A stretch of 64,000 nucleotides of DNA from UBA8190 sp003453695 (GTDB lineage Bacteria; Actinomycetota; Acidimicrobiia; Acidimicrobiales; UBA8190), in assembly GCA_036796975.1 (NCBI GenBank), contig DAIRBY010000006.1, forward strand, positions 17,224-81,223, given 5' to 3'. Below are positions 49,726 through 57,686 of this stretch, in pieces. The first letter of the stretch is position 1. The number at the start of each line of letters is the position of its first letter. The position numbers and the translations under genes were made by a program. Below the pieces are notes generated by a model. It saw only the letters and a list, made by a program, of their open reading frames with translations, was not told where the DNA came from and made no database searches.

Positions 49726-50508
49726 ATGGACGCGCTCGTCACCGGCGTGAGCGCTGCCGGTGGCCTGCTCATCGGGGACCGCCTCGAGCTCGTCGTCGAG
49801 CGGGTCGGCGCCCGGCGGTCGCTGGAGCGGCCCTGGTGGACCTGCCCCCGTTGCGAGCGGCCCCTCGGCATGGCCGGGGCTGTGCCGCTCGTGTCCACGA
49901 TGGTGCGGTTGCACTGTCCGCACTGCGGGGAAGGGGCGCCCCACGCCATCCGCCCGCTCCTGCTCGGGATCGTCTCCGCCGCCGTACTGGGCGGCTTCGC
50001 CTGGCGCCTGGGGGCGGATGCGGTGCTGGCCCCCTTCGCCCTGCTCGGCCTGGGGTTGGTGGCCATGTCGGCGGTGGACCTGGAGCGCTACATCATCCCC
50101 AACCGCATCCTCTATCCCACCGTCGCCCTCGTGGCCCCGCTCCTCGTCGTGGCGTCGGCGGTCGACAGCCGCTGGGGCTCGCTCGGCCGGGCCGCCATCG
50201 CCGCCGCCGTGGCCTTCGTGGCCTTTCTCGCCGTCCATCTCGCCGTGCCGCACGGCATGGGGTTCGGCGACGTCCGGCTGGCCGGGCTCGTCGGCGGGGC
50301 CACGGGATGGCTCGGCCTCGGCCATGCCTTCGTCGGCTTCTTCGCCGCCTTCGTGATGGGAGCGGTGGTGGGCATCGGGGTGATGGCCGCCGGCCGGGGC
50401 GGGCGCAAGACACGCGTCCCCTTCGGCCCCTTCATGGCGGCCGGCGCCGTGGTGGCCGTGGTGTGGGGGAACCCGCTCACCAACGCCCTGTTCCACCGGG
50501 CCTTGTAG
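49726..50508 (+). CDS. A24 family prepilin peptidase
   Basis: Membrane aspartic protease of 260 residues that processes type IV prepilins. A cytoplasmic zinc-binding loop has Cys40, Cys43, Cys64 and Cys67 (CPRC and CPHC). Catalytic aspartates are Asp118 in SAVDLERYIIPNR and Asp182 in the GFGD motif. About seven helices follow. The methyltransferase half is represented by the cysteine region, as in PilD, though shortened. No pilin or pilus assembly genes are adjacent, so its substrates are elsewhere. The stop is followed at once by the CGTCG repeat. Confidence 0.9.
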   Translation: MDALVTGVSAAGGLLIGDRLELVVERVGARRSLERPWWTCPRCERPLGMAGAVPLVSTMVRLHCPHCGEGAPHAIRPLLLGIVSAAVLGGFAWRLGADAVLAPFALLGLGLVAMSAVDLERYIIPNRILYPTVALVAPLLVVASAVDSRWGSLGRAAIAAAVAFVAFLAVHLAVPHGMGFGDVRLAGLVGGATGWLGLGHAFVGFFAAFVMGAVVGIGVMAAGRGGRKTRVPFGPFMAAGAVVAVVWGNPLTNALFHRAL

Positions 50509-50543
50509 CGTCGCGTCGCGTCGCGTCGCGTCGCGTCGCGTCG
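50509..50543 (+). repeat. seven tandem CGTCG units
   Basis: A perfect 5-bp repeat, CGTCG, occurs seven times directly after the prepilin peptidase stop. It lies outside coding sequence, 49 bases before aroC. Slipped-strand length change would alter the spacing between the peptidase stop and the aroC promoter without changing a protein. Confidence 0.9.
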
Positions 50544-50546
50544 TCT

Positions 50547-50562
50547 TCCCCGTGTCCGGGGA
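50547..50562. terminator. hairpin between prepilin peptidase and aroC
   Basis: TCCCCG (50547-50552) pairs with CGGGGA (50557-50562) across a TGTC loop. No U-tract follows, so termination is uncertain. Confidence 0.35.
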
Positions 50563-50579
50563 GGACGGGTGCCCGGCGG

Positions 50580-50585
50580 TAGATT
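50580..50585 (+). promoter_or_regulatory. leaderless -10 of the aro operon
   Basis: TAGATT is exactly six bases before the aroC ATG. No -35 is seen in the GC-rich sequence upstream. Predicts a leaderless aroC mRNA. Confidence 0.5.
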
Positions 50586-50591
50586 TGCCCG

Positions 50592-51815
50592 ATGCTCCGC
50601 TACCTCACCGCAGGCGAGTCGCACGGAAAAGCCCTGGTGGTGATCGTGGAGGGGCTGCCGTCCGGGATGGCGGTCACCGTCGACGAGCTGTCCGCCGAGC
50701 TGGCCCGGCGCCGGCTCGGGTTCGGGCGGGGCCCTCGGATGCGCTTCGAGGCGGACGAGGTGCAGTTGCTCGCCGGTGTGCGCCACGGGCGCACCCTGGG
50801 ATCGCCGGTGGCCATCGAGATCGCCAATACCGAATGGCCCAAATGGGAGGAGGAGATGTCCCCCCATCCCGGGCAGCCGGGCAAAGTGCTCACCGCCCCC
50901 CGTCCCGGGCACGCCGATCTGGCCGGGATGCAGAAGTACGGCTTCGCCGACGCCCGTGACGTGCTGGAGCGGGCCTCGGCGCGTGAGACGGCGGCCCGGG
51001 TGGCGGCGGGGTACCTGGCCAAGGCGCTCATCGCCGAGCTGGACATGTCGGTGGTGAGCCACGTGGTGGCGCTCGGCGGCGAGCAGGCGCCACCCGACGC
51101 CCGCCCCCGTCCCGGCGACCTGGAGCGGGTGGACGCTTCGGCAGTGCGCTGTTTCGACGCCGAGGCCGAGAGCCGGATGGTGACGGCCATCAAGGCGGCC
51201 GCCAAGCAAGGCGACTCGCTGGGGGGCGTGGTCGAGGTGCTCGCCTACGGGGTTCCCGTCGGCCTGGGCAGTCACGTGCACTGGGACCGCCGCCTCGACG
51301 GGCTGCTGGCCCAGGCGCTCATGAGCATCCAAGCCGTGAAATCGGTCGACATCGGCGACGGCGCCGACGTCTCGTCACGGCGCGGCTCGGATGCGCACGA
51401 CGCCATCTCGTGGGACGAGCAGGAGCAGCGCTACCGGCGCGTCACGACGCGCGCCGGGGGCATCGAGGGTGGGATGTCGACGGGCGAGCTCATCGTGGCG
51501 CGGGTGGCGATGAAGCCGCTCGCCACGTTGAACCGCCCCGTGCTGGGGACCGTGGACGTCGTCACCAAGGAGGAGACCAAGTCCTTCAAGGAGCGCACCG
51601 ACGTCACCGCCGTGCCGGCCATGGGCGTCGTGGCCGAGACCATGACGGCACTGGTGTTGGCGGGAGAGGCGCTGCGGAAGTTCGGTGGCGACTCACTGGC
51701 CGAGCTGGTGCGCAACTCCCGCGCCTACCTGAGCGCCCTGGGCGAGACGCCGTCGGCGGCGCCGGGCGCCGGCTCCCCGGCTCCACCAACGGCTGCGCCG
51801 GCACCCGGTGGCTGA
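50592..51815 (+). CDS. aroC: chorismate synthase
   Basis: Last step of the shikimate pathway, FMN-dependent. The 407-residue protein has MLRYLTAGESHGKAL, GRGPRMRFEADEV, RPGHADLAGMQKYGFADARDVLERASARETAARVA (in pieces), GDSLGGVVEV, DGLLAQALMSIQAVKSVDIG and GGIEGGMSTGELI. A Pro/Ala-rich tail of about 25 residues follows the core. First gene of aroC-K-B-Q. It overlaps aroK by eight bases. Confidence 0.97.
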   Translation: MLRYLTAGESHGKALVVIVEGLPSGMAVTVDELSAELARRRLGFGRGPRMRFEADEVQLLAGVRHGRTLGSPVAIEIANTEWPKWEEEMSPHPGQPGKVLTAPRPGHADLAGMQKYGFADARDVLERASARETAARVAAGYLAKALIAELDMSVVSHVVALGGEQAPPDARPRPGDLERVDASAVRCFDAEAESRMVTAIKAAAKQGDSLGGVVEVLAYGVPVGLGSHVHWDRRLDGLLAQALMSIQAVKSVDIGDGADVSSRRGSDAHDAISWDEQEQRYRRVTTRAGGIEGGMSTGELIVARVAMKPLATLNRPVLGTVDVVTKEETKSFKERTDVTAVPAMGVVAETMTALVLAGEALRKFGGDSLAELVRNSRAYLSALGETPSAAPGAGSPAPPTAAPAPGG

Positions 51816-52332
51816 GCGTCTGGCCCTCGTCGGCATGATGGGCGCCGGCAAGTCGACGGTGGGGGCGATGACGGCGGGGCGGCTGGGATGGCGCTTCGTC
51901 GACGTCGACGACGAGGTGGCGGCGCGCAGCGGTTCGAGCGTGGGCCAGCTGTTCGCGTCCCGAGGCGAGCAGGCGTTCCGGTCGCTCGAATCGGCGTGCC
52001 TGGCCGAGGCCCTGGACGGCGACGGCGACACCGTGGTGGCGGTGGGCGGGGGCGCCGTGCTCGACGCCGGGAACCGCCGCCTGCTGCGCGACAAGGCCAC
52101 CGTGGCGTGGTTGCGGGCGGCGCCGCCGACGTTGGCCACCAGGGTCGACGACGACGGGACCCGCCCCCTGCTCCACGGCGTCGGCGGCCCCGAGGCCGTG
52201 CTGACCAGGCTCGAGGCCGAGCGACGCCCCCTCTACGAGGAGGTGGCCCACCTGGCAGTGGACGTGGACGACCTGAGCCCGGCACAGGTCGTCGACCGGC
52301 TGTGCGCGGCGCTGGCCCAGGCGGCGTCGTGA
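51808..52332 (+). CDS. aroK: shikimate kinase
   Basis: P-loop kinase of 174 residues: GMMGAGKST near residues 9-17, FVDVDDEV with the Asp-rich substrate site, RGEQAFRSLES with the shikimate-binding arginine, and VVAVGGGAVLD. RPLLHG in the lid region and RRPLYEEVA follow. The GTG start lies inside the aroC end (eight-base overlap). It overlaps aroB by four bases. Confidence 0.95.
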   Translation: MAERLALVGMMGAGKSTVGAMTAGRLGWRFVDVDDEVAARSGSSVGQLFASRGEQAFRSLESACLAEALDGDGDTVVAVGGGAVLDAGNRRLLRDKATVAWLRAAPPTLATRVDDDGTRPLLHGVGGPEAVLTRLEAERRPLYEEVAHLAVDVDDLSPAQVVDRLCAALAQAAS

Positions 52333-53375
52333 TCAGCGTCGACGTTCCCGTCGGGGAGCGCCCCTACGTGGTGCGCATCGGCGCCGGAGCCCGGCGCCTG
52401 TTGGCGGAGGTGCTTCCCCCCGGTGCCCGGGCCGCCGCCGTGGTGACCCAGCCCGGGATCGACGTGGAGGTCGATCCCGGGATCCCCCCCGAGCGCTTCG
52501 AGCTCCCCGCCGGCGAGGAGGCCAAGACGGTCTCGTCGGTGGAGTGGCTGTGCCGGGGCTTCGCCCGCCAAGGCCTGTCGCGAGCCGACGTGGTGGTGGC
52601 GGCGGGCGGCGGGGTCGTGACCGACGTGGCCGGCTTCGCCGCCGCCACCTATCTGCGGGGCGTCGCCTACGTGAACGTGGCCACCACCCTGCTCGCCCAG
52701 GTCGACGCGGCGGTGGGAGGGAAGACCGGGGTGAACCTGGCCGAGGGCAAGAACCTGGTCGGTGCCTTCTGGCAGCCCGCCGCCGTGTTGTGCGACACCG
52801 ACGTCCTCGCCACCTTGCCCGAGCGCGAATGGGCGTCGGGGTACGGCGAGGTCGCCAAGTGCGCCTTTCTCGAGCGCCACCCCGGCGAGGGCGCCCCCGG
52901 CATGGCGCTGGCCGAGCTCCCCCTCGACGAACAGGTGGCGTGGTGCGTCGGGCTCAAGGCGTCGGTGGTGGCAGGCGACGAGCGAGAGGGCGGCCGCCGC
53001 ATGCTCCTCAACTACGGCCACACCCTGGCACACGCCCTGGAGGCGGTGGGCCTGGCCGGCGGCCCCGTCGAGCTCCGTCACGGTGAGGCGGTGGCGGTGG
53101 GCCTGGTGTTCGCCGCCCTGCTCGCCGAGCGCCTGGGGCGCATCGACGGAGCCCGGGTCGCCGAGCACCGCCGGGTGGTGCGCCACTTCGGCCTGCCCGA
53201 CCGGATCCCGCCCGGGGTGCCGGCCGCCGAGCTGCTCGCCTTCATGGCGCGCGACAAGAAGGCCCGACACGACCTCACCTTCGTGCTCGACGGGCCCAAA
53301 GGGGTCGAAGCCGTCCACGGCGTGGCCGAGGCCGACGTCGTCGCTACCCTCCTGGCCATGGGGTGCCCGAGATGA
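52329..53375 (+). CDS. aroB: 3-dehydroquinate synthase
   Basis: NAD- and zinc-dependent cyclase of 348 residues. AGGGVVTDVAGFAAATYLRGV, TTLLAQVDAAVGGKTGVNLAEGKNLVGAFWQP, SGYGEVAKCAFL and MLLNYGHTLAHALE contain the NAD and zinc ligands, with HGEAVAVGLVFA and RDKKARHDLTFVL further on. GTG start in a GTGA overlap with aroK. Confidence 0.96.
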   Translation: MISVDVPVGERPYVVRIGAGARRLLAEVLPPGARAAAVVTQPGIDVEVDPGIPPERFELPAGEEAKTVSSVEWLCRGFARQGLSRADVVVAAGGGVVTDVAGFAAATYLRGVAYVNVATTLLAQVDAAVGGKTGVNLAEGKNLVGAFWQPAAVLCDTDVLATLPEREWASGYGEVAKCAFLERHPGEGAPGMALAELPLDEQVAWCVGLKASVVAGDEREGGRRMLLNYGHTLAHALEAVGLAGGPVELRHGEAVAVGLVFAALLAERLGRIDGARVAEHRRVVRHFGLPDRIPPGVPAAELLAFMARDKKARHDLTFVLDGPKGVEAVHGVAEADVVATLLAMGCPR

Positions 53376-53845
53376 GCGCGGCGCAGCCGTTGGTGGTGGT
53401 GCTGTCGGGGCCCAATCTCGACCTGCTGGGGGAGCGCGAGCCCGAGGTGTACGGCACCGCCACGCTCGAGGAACTCGTCCGAGAGGCGAGCGACGAGGCT
53501 GCCCGCGCCGGACTCGTGATCGAGCACCATCAGTCGAATCACGAGGGCGAGCTGGTCGAGCACGTGCACGCGGCGCGTGCCCGGGCCGCCGCCGTCGTGG
53601 TGAACGCCGGAGCTCTCAGCCACTACTCATGGTCCCTTCACGACGCGCTGGCCAGCTTCGACGGCGTGGCCGTCGAGCTCCATCTCACCAACCCGGCGGC
53701 CCGCGAGCCGTGGCGGCACACCTCGGTGCTGGCTCCGGTCGTGGACGGGGTCGTCGCCGGCTTCGGGGCGCTCGGGTACCGGCTGGCCATCGTCGCCGTG
53801 GCCCGGTTGCTGGCGGCGCGGGCCGCCGGTGCTCCACCGCCGTGA
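53372..53845 (+). CDS. aroQ: type II 3-dehydroquinate dehydratase
   Basis: Forms 3-dehydroshikimate. The 157-residue protein has GPNLDLLGEREPEVYG with the catalytic tyrosine, HHQSNHEGELVEHVH, VVNAGALSHYSWSLHDAL and VELHLTNPAAREPWRHTSV with the active-site histidine and arginine. The last motif reads LTNPAARE rather than the usual ISNIHARE, a mild variation. ATG in an ATGA overlap with aroB. Confidence 0.94.
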   Translation: MSAAQPLVVVLSGPNLDLLGEREPEVYGTATLEELVREASDEAARAGLVIEHHQSNHEGELVEHVHAARARAAAVVVNAGALSHYSWSLHDALASFDGVAVELHLTNPAAREPWRHTSVLAPVVDGVVAGFGALGYRLAIVAVARLLAARAAGAPPP

Positions 53846-54969
53846 GCGCGGCGGGCGGGGCCGTGCCGGGGCCGCTGTCCGTGGCAGGCCGGCTCGATCG
53901 CTTGCGCCCCAGGATGACCGAAGCGGGAGCCGACGGGTTGCTCGTGACCGACCTCGCCAACGTGCGCTACCTGACGGGCTTCACCGGGTCGGCCGCCGTG
54001 CTGTTCGTGGGCGGGGACAGCGCCCTGCTCGTCACCGACGGCCGGTACCGCACCCAGGCGGCCGAGCAGCTGTCGGGCTCGGGGGTGGCAGGGGACGTCG
54101 AGCTGTTGGTGGGCGGGGGTGCCGAGCAACGTCAGGCGCTCGTCGGCGCCGTCTGCGGCGCGCCGGCGCGCCGGCTCGGACTGGAAGCCGACGACGTCAC
54201 CTGGGCGGCCCAGCGGCGCTGGGAGACCGAGCTGCACGCGTCCGAGCTGATCCCGACCTCGGGACTGGTCGAGGGGCTGCGCCTGGTCAAGGACGAGGGC
54301 GAGCTGGCCCGCATGGCCCACGCCGCCTCGGTGGCGGACGCGGCGCTGGCCGAAGTGCTGGCGGTGCTGGCGGCGGGGACGAGCGAGGCCGAGGTGGCGC
54401 TGGCCCTGGACTCCGCCATGCGCCGGGGCGGGGCTGAGGACCGCGCCTTCGAGACCATCGTGGCGTCGGGCCCCAACTCCGCCAAGCCCCATGCACGTCC
54501 GAGCGACCGGAAGCTGGAGCCGGGCGACCCCGTCGTGGTCGACTTCGGCGCCGTCTACGACGGCTACCGCTCCGACATGACCCGGACCTTCTTCGTGGGT
54601 GGCGCCCCGTCGGGCGACATGGCCCGCGTGCTCGAGGTGGTCGCCGTCGCCCAGGCGGCGGGCGTGGCCGCCGTCGGGCCCGGGGTGGTGACGGGCGACG
54701 TCGATCGCACCTGCCGCCAGCTCGTCACCGACGCCGGCTTCGGGCCCGCCTTCGAGCACGGCACCGGTCACGGCGTGGGCCTGCAGGTCCACGAGGCCCC
54801 GGCCGTGGCGGCGGGGGCCACTGCTATCCTCGAACCGGGCGTGGTCGTCACCGTCGAGCCCGGGGTGTACCTGGCCGGGAAGGGCGGTGTGCGCATCGAG
54901 GACACCGTCGTGGTGACCGACGACGGCTGCCGTCCCCTCACCCGATTCCCGAAGGAACCTGTCACCTGA
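53842..54969 (+). CDS. pepP: Xaa-Pro aminopeptidase (M24B family)
   Basis: A 375-residue metallopeptidase cleaving N-terminal Xaa-Pro bonds. The N-terminal creatinase-like domain has LLVTDLANVRYLTGFTGSAAVLFV. The catalytic pita-bread domain shows the ligands in VVDFGAVYDGYRSDMTRTFFVG (two Asp), EHGTGHGVGLQVHE (His), TVEPGVYL (Glu) and RIEDTVVV (Glu). Located directly before efp, a common pairing. GTG overlaps aroQ, and its stop overlaps the efp start. Confidence 0.92.
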   Translation: MSAAGGAVPGPLSVAGRLDRLRPRMTEAGADGLLVTDLANVRYLTGFTGSAAVLFVGGDSALLVTDGRYRTQAAEQLSGSGVAGDVELLVGGGAEQRQALVGAVCGAPARRLGLEADDVTWAAQRRWETELHASELIPTSGLVEGLRLVKDEGELARMAHAASVADAALAEVLAVLAAGTSEAEVALALDSAMRRGGAEDRAFETIVASGPNSAKPHARPSDRKLEPGDPVVVDFGAVYDGYRSDMTRTFFVGGAPSGDMARVLEVVAVAQAAGVAAVGPGVVTGDVDRTCRQLVTDAGFGPAFEHGTGHGVGLQVHEAPAVAAGATAILEPGVVVTVEPGVYLAGKGGVRIEDTVVVTDDGCRPLTRFPKEPVT

Positions 54970-55529
54970 TGGCTGTGACCACGAACGACCTCCGCAACGG
55001 CATGACCCTCGACCTTCCCGAGGGGTTGTTCGGCGTGGTGGAGTTCCAGCACGTCAAGCCCGGTAAGGGCGGGGCGTTCGTTCGCACCAAGCTCAAGAAC
55101 GTGCGCACGGGGGCGGTGATCGAGCGCACGTTCCGCGCCGACGAGCGTGTCGAGCAGGCCATCGTGGAGAAGCACGACATGCAGTACCTGTACCGCGACG
55201 GCACCGACTACGTGTTCATGGACACCGTGTCCTACGACCAGATCCACGTGAGCCCGTCCGTGCTGGGTCAGGCCGTGCATTACCTGACCGAGGGATCGGT
55301 GGCCGTCCTCCAGCTCTACGGCCAGGAGATCGTGGGCGTCGACCTGCCCGCCGCCGTGGAGCTCACGGTGGCCCAGACCGAACCGGGAGTGCAGGGTGAC
55401 CGGGTGTCCGGTGCCCGCAAGCCGGCCACCTTGGAGACCGGGCTCGTCGTGCAGGTGCCCCTCTTCGTCAACCCCGGCGAGCGGGTGAAGGTGGACACCC
55501 GCTCCGGCGAGTACATCACCCGGGCCTGA
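54969..55529 (+). CDS. efp: elongation factor P
   Basis: Rescues ribosomes stalled at polyproline. The 186-residue protein has three beta domains. The tip loop HVKPGKGGAF carries the lysine that is modified in some bacteria; no modification gene is in the window. The OB domains end with VQVPLFVNPGERVKVDTRSGEYITRA, a typical C terminus. It starts in a TGATG overlap with pepP. Confidence 0.97.
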   Translation: MAVTTNDLRNGMTLDLPEGLFGVVEFQHVKPGKGGAFVRTKLKNVRTGAVIERTFRADERVEQAIVEKHDMQYLYRDGTDYVFMDTVSYDQIHVSPSVLGQAVHYLTEGSVAVLQLYGQEIVGVDLPAAVELTVAQTEPGVQGDRVSGARKPATLETGLVVQVPLFVNPGERVKVDTRSGEYITRA

Positions 55530-55553
55530 GGCGTCCCGGGCCGGGGAGGGGGC

Positions 55554-55973
55554 GTGCCGTCCGACCCCGGCGTCCCGGGGCGACCCGGCCCGCGCCATCA
55601 AGCCCGGGAACGGGCGCTGGCGTTGCTGTACGAGGCGGAGATGAAGCGGCGCCCGGTGTCCGACGTGCTCGACGAGCTGCCTGCCCCCGCCGATCCGTAC
55701 GCGGCCGTCCTGGTGCAGGGCGTGGTGCAGCACCGGGCCCGCATCGACGCGCTGCTGTCGGAGAGCGCCGTCGGCTGGGAGCTCGAGCGCATGCCGGTGG
55801 TCGACCTCGCCGTGCTCCGCCTCGCCACCTACGAGTTGCTCGAGGAGCCGGACGTGCCGCTGGCGGTGGTGATCGACGAGGCGGTCGAGCTGGCCGGCGA
55901 GTACTCGACGGACGACTCCGGGCGCTTCGTGAACGGGGTGCTCTCCTCCGTGGCGGCACAGGTTCGGCCCTGA
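55554..55973 (+). CDS. nusB: NusB transcription antitermination factor
   Basis: RNA-binding helical protein of 139 residues, partner of NusE in rRNA antitermination. HQARERALALLYEAEMKRRPV, VQGVVQHRARIDALL, PVVDLAVLRLATYELL, VPLAVVIDEAVELAGEYSTDDSGRFVNGVL are the family pattern. GTG start is preceded by CCGGGGAGGGGGC. It is the last gene before the pyr leader; efp-nusB-pyr is a conserved order. Confidence 0.94.
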   Translation: MPSDPGVPGRPGPRHQARERALALLYEAEMKRRPVSDVLDELPAPADPYAAVLVQGVVQHRARIDALLSESAVGWELERMPVVDLAVLRLATYELLEEPDVPLAVVIDEAVELAGEYSTDDSGRFVNGVLSSVAAQVRP

Positions 55974-56039
55974 CCGGCCCGGCTGCGGGCCCCGTCCGGT
56001 TCTGCTCGGGGCCGCTGCCCGGGTGCGCCGTGGCGGTGC

Positions 56040-56045
56040 TACCAT
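56040..56045 (+). promoter_or_regulatory. putative -10 of the pyr operon
   Basis: TACCAT in the 78-base stretch after nusB would start transcription at about 56052, just before the PyrR-binding-like hairpin. The -35 region is GC-rich and not convincing. Confidence 0.35.
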
Positions 56046-56055
56046 CGCTCTTCGA

Positions 56056-56086
56056 CCGTGAAGCGGGTCCTGCGAGGCCCGTACGG
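56056..56086 (+). promoter_or_regulatory. PyrR-binding-like RNA hairpin in the pyr leader
   Basis: CCGT (56056-56059) pairs with ACGG (56083-56086). An asymmetric purine-rich bulge GAAGC faces GT. GGG (56065-56067) pairs with CCC (56078-56080). The ten-base loop TCCTGCGAGG matches the PyrR loop consensus TCCAGAGAGGC at most positions. Stem, purine bulge and loop are the hallmarks of PyrR-binding loops that sense UMP/UTP through PyrR. Confidence 0.65.
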
Positions 56087-56100
56087 ACGTGAGGAGCCTG

Positions 56101-56670
56101 TTGGCCGAGCGCGAGCGCAGACTGACCCCACCGCGAGGTGGGGTTTTTGTTCCCCGGGTCCAGGTGCTGTCCGCCGAGGACGTCCAGCGGGCCCTGGTGC
56201 GGATCGCCCATGAGATCGTGGAGCGCAACCGCGGCCTCGAGGACACCGTGCTCATCGGCCTGCAGACCGGCGGTGTCCCGCTGGCGCAGCGCATCGGCTC
56301 CGTCCTCGAAGTGGTGGAGGGCACCTCGGTGCCGGTGGGCACGCTCGACGTCGCCTTCTACCGCGACGACATCGGCATCCGCCCGGTGTTGCCCGAGGCG
56401 GTGACCGACGTCCCCGGGGACCTGTCGGGCGCCCTCGTGGTGCTGGTGGACGACGTGCTGTTCACCGGCCGGACCGTGCGCGCCGCCCTCAACGCCCTGG
56501 CCGACTACGGCCGGGCCCGGGCCGTGCAGCTGGCGGTCATGGTGGACCGGGGCCACCGGGAGCTTCCCATCAGGCCCGACTTCGTGGGCAAGAACATGCC
56601 CACCCGGATCGACGAGCAGGTCGACGTGAGCCTCGACGGCGTCGTCCTCGGCGACGTGGTCCCCCGGTGA
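56101..56670 (+). CDS. pyrR: PyrR, pyr operon regulator
   Basis: UMP-responsive RNA-binding regulator with uracil phosphoribosyltransferase fold. VLSAEDVQRALVRIAHEIVERN, LIGLQTGGVPLAQRI, the PRPP loop VVLVDDVLFTGRTVRAAL, VMVDRGHRELPIRPDFVGKNMPT are visible. The start is ambiguous. TTG 56101 follows GAGGAG (56091-56096) and gives 189 residues, close to mycobacterial PyrR. GTG 56089 is four codons earlier without a ribosome site. GTG 56164 gives 168 residues and lies beyond the terminator. With the first two, the intrinsic terminator is inside the coding sequence. Confidence 0.9.
   Translation: MAERERRLTPPRGGVFVPRVQVLSAEDVQRALVRIAHEIVERNRGLEDTVLIGLQTGGVPLAQRIGSVLEVVEGTSVPVGTLDVAFYRDDIGIRPVLPEAVTDVPGDLSGALVVLVDDVLFTGRTVRAALNALADYGRARAVQLAVMVDRGHRELPIRPDFVGKNMPTRIDEQVDVSLDGVVLGDVVPR
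56126..56148 (+). terminator. intrinsic terminator (attenuator) of the pyr operon
   Basis: CCCCACC (56126-56132) pairs perfectly with GGTGGGG (56137-56143) around a GCGA tetraloop, followed by TTTTT (56144-56148). It is the only clear U-tract terminator in the window and stands 40 bases behind the PyrR-binding-like hairpin, so it is very likely the operon's attenuator. Confidence 0.8.
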
Positions 56671-57686
56671 GCGGGGCGCCGGCGAGCGGCGGTCGCCACC
56701 TGCTTTCGGTGGCGGATCTGGGCGCCGAGGGCATCGAGGAGGTGCTGCGGGTGGCCGACGCCTTCGTCGAGGTGGGACGCCGTCCCATCCCCAAGGTGCC
56801 GGCCCTGCGGGGGCGCACGGTGGTGACGCTGTTCGCCGAGGAGTCCACCCGCACCCGCCTGTCGTTCGAGACGGCCGCCCGGCGGCTGTCGGCCGACGTG
56901 GTGAGCTTCTCCGTCGAGCGGTCGTCGGTGAAGAAGGGCGAGTCGCTGCGTGACACCGTCGAGACGGTGGCGGCCATGGGGGTCGACGCCATGGTCGTGC
57001 GCCATCCCGCCGCCGGCGCGCCGCACCAAGTTGCACGGTGGGTGGACGCATCGGTGATCAACGCCGGCGACGGCTGGCACGAACATCCCACCCAGGCCCT
57101 CCTCGACTGCTACACCATCCGCCAGGTGCTGGCGGAGCGGGCCGGGCTCGACCCCTCCTCGTCGGGGACCGAATGCTTCGCCGGCTTGCGGGTGGCCGTG
57201 GTCGGCGACATCCGCCACAGCCGGGTGGCGCGCTCAGGGGTGTGGGCGCTGTCCGCCCTCGGGGCACAGGTGACACTGGTGGCGCCGGGGTCGCTCCTGC
57301 CCTCGTCTCTCGAAGGGTGGCCGCTCAGCGGGGTCTCCCACGATCTCGACGCCGTGCTGGGCGACGTCGACGTGTGCTACCTGCTGCGCCTGCAGATCGA
57401 GCGCGGTGCCGGCGCCTTCCTCCCGTCCCTGCGGGAGTACGCGGCGTCATTCGGCCTCACCACCCGCCGTGCCGCGCTGTTGCCGGAACAGGCTTTGGTC
57501 ATGCACCCCGGTCCTATGAACCGCGGCATCGAGATCGCCGACGACGTGGCCGACCTTCCGAGGTCGCTGGTGCTCCGCCAGGTGCGAAACGGGGTGGCGG
57601 TGCGCATGGCTGTGCTGTTCCTGCTGCTGGGCAGTGGGGCAGCGCCGTCGGGTGCAGGCGAGCTCATCGGAGCCGCCGGTGAATGA
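56667..57686 (+). CDS. pyrB: aspartate carbamoyltransferase catalytic chain
   Basis: Second step of pyrimidine synthesis, 339 residues. EESTRTRLSFETAARRL is the carbamoyl-phosphate site, VKKGESLRDTVETV the 80s loop with lysine, DGWHEHPTQALLDCYTIR, VVGDIRHSRVARS the aspartate domain, and HPGPMNRGIEI near the C terminus. No regulatory chain gene (pyrI) follows. GTG overlaps pyrR as GTGA. Confidence 0.96.
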   Translation: MSGAPASGGRHLLSVADLGAEGIEEVLRVADAFVEVGRRPIPKVPALRGRTVVTLFAEESTRTRLSFETAARRLSADVVSFSVERSSVKKGESLRDTVETVAAMGVDAMVVRHPAAGAPHQVARWVDASVINAGDGWHEHPTQALLDCYTIRQVLAERAGLDPSSSGTECFAGLRVAVVGDIRHSRVARSGVWALSALGAQVTLVAPGSLLPSSLEGWPLSGVSHDLDAVLGDVDVCYLLRLQIERGAGAFLPSLREYAASFGLTTRRAALLPEQALVMHPGPMNRGIEIADDVADLPRSLVLRQVRNGVAVRMAVLFLLLGSGAAPSGAGELIGAAGE

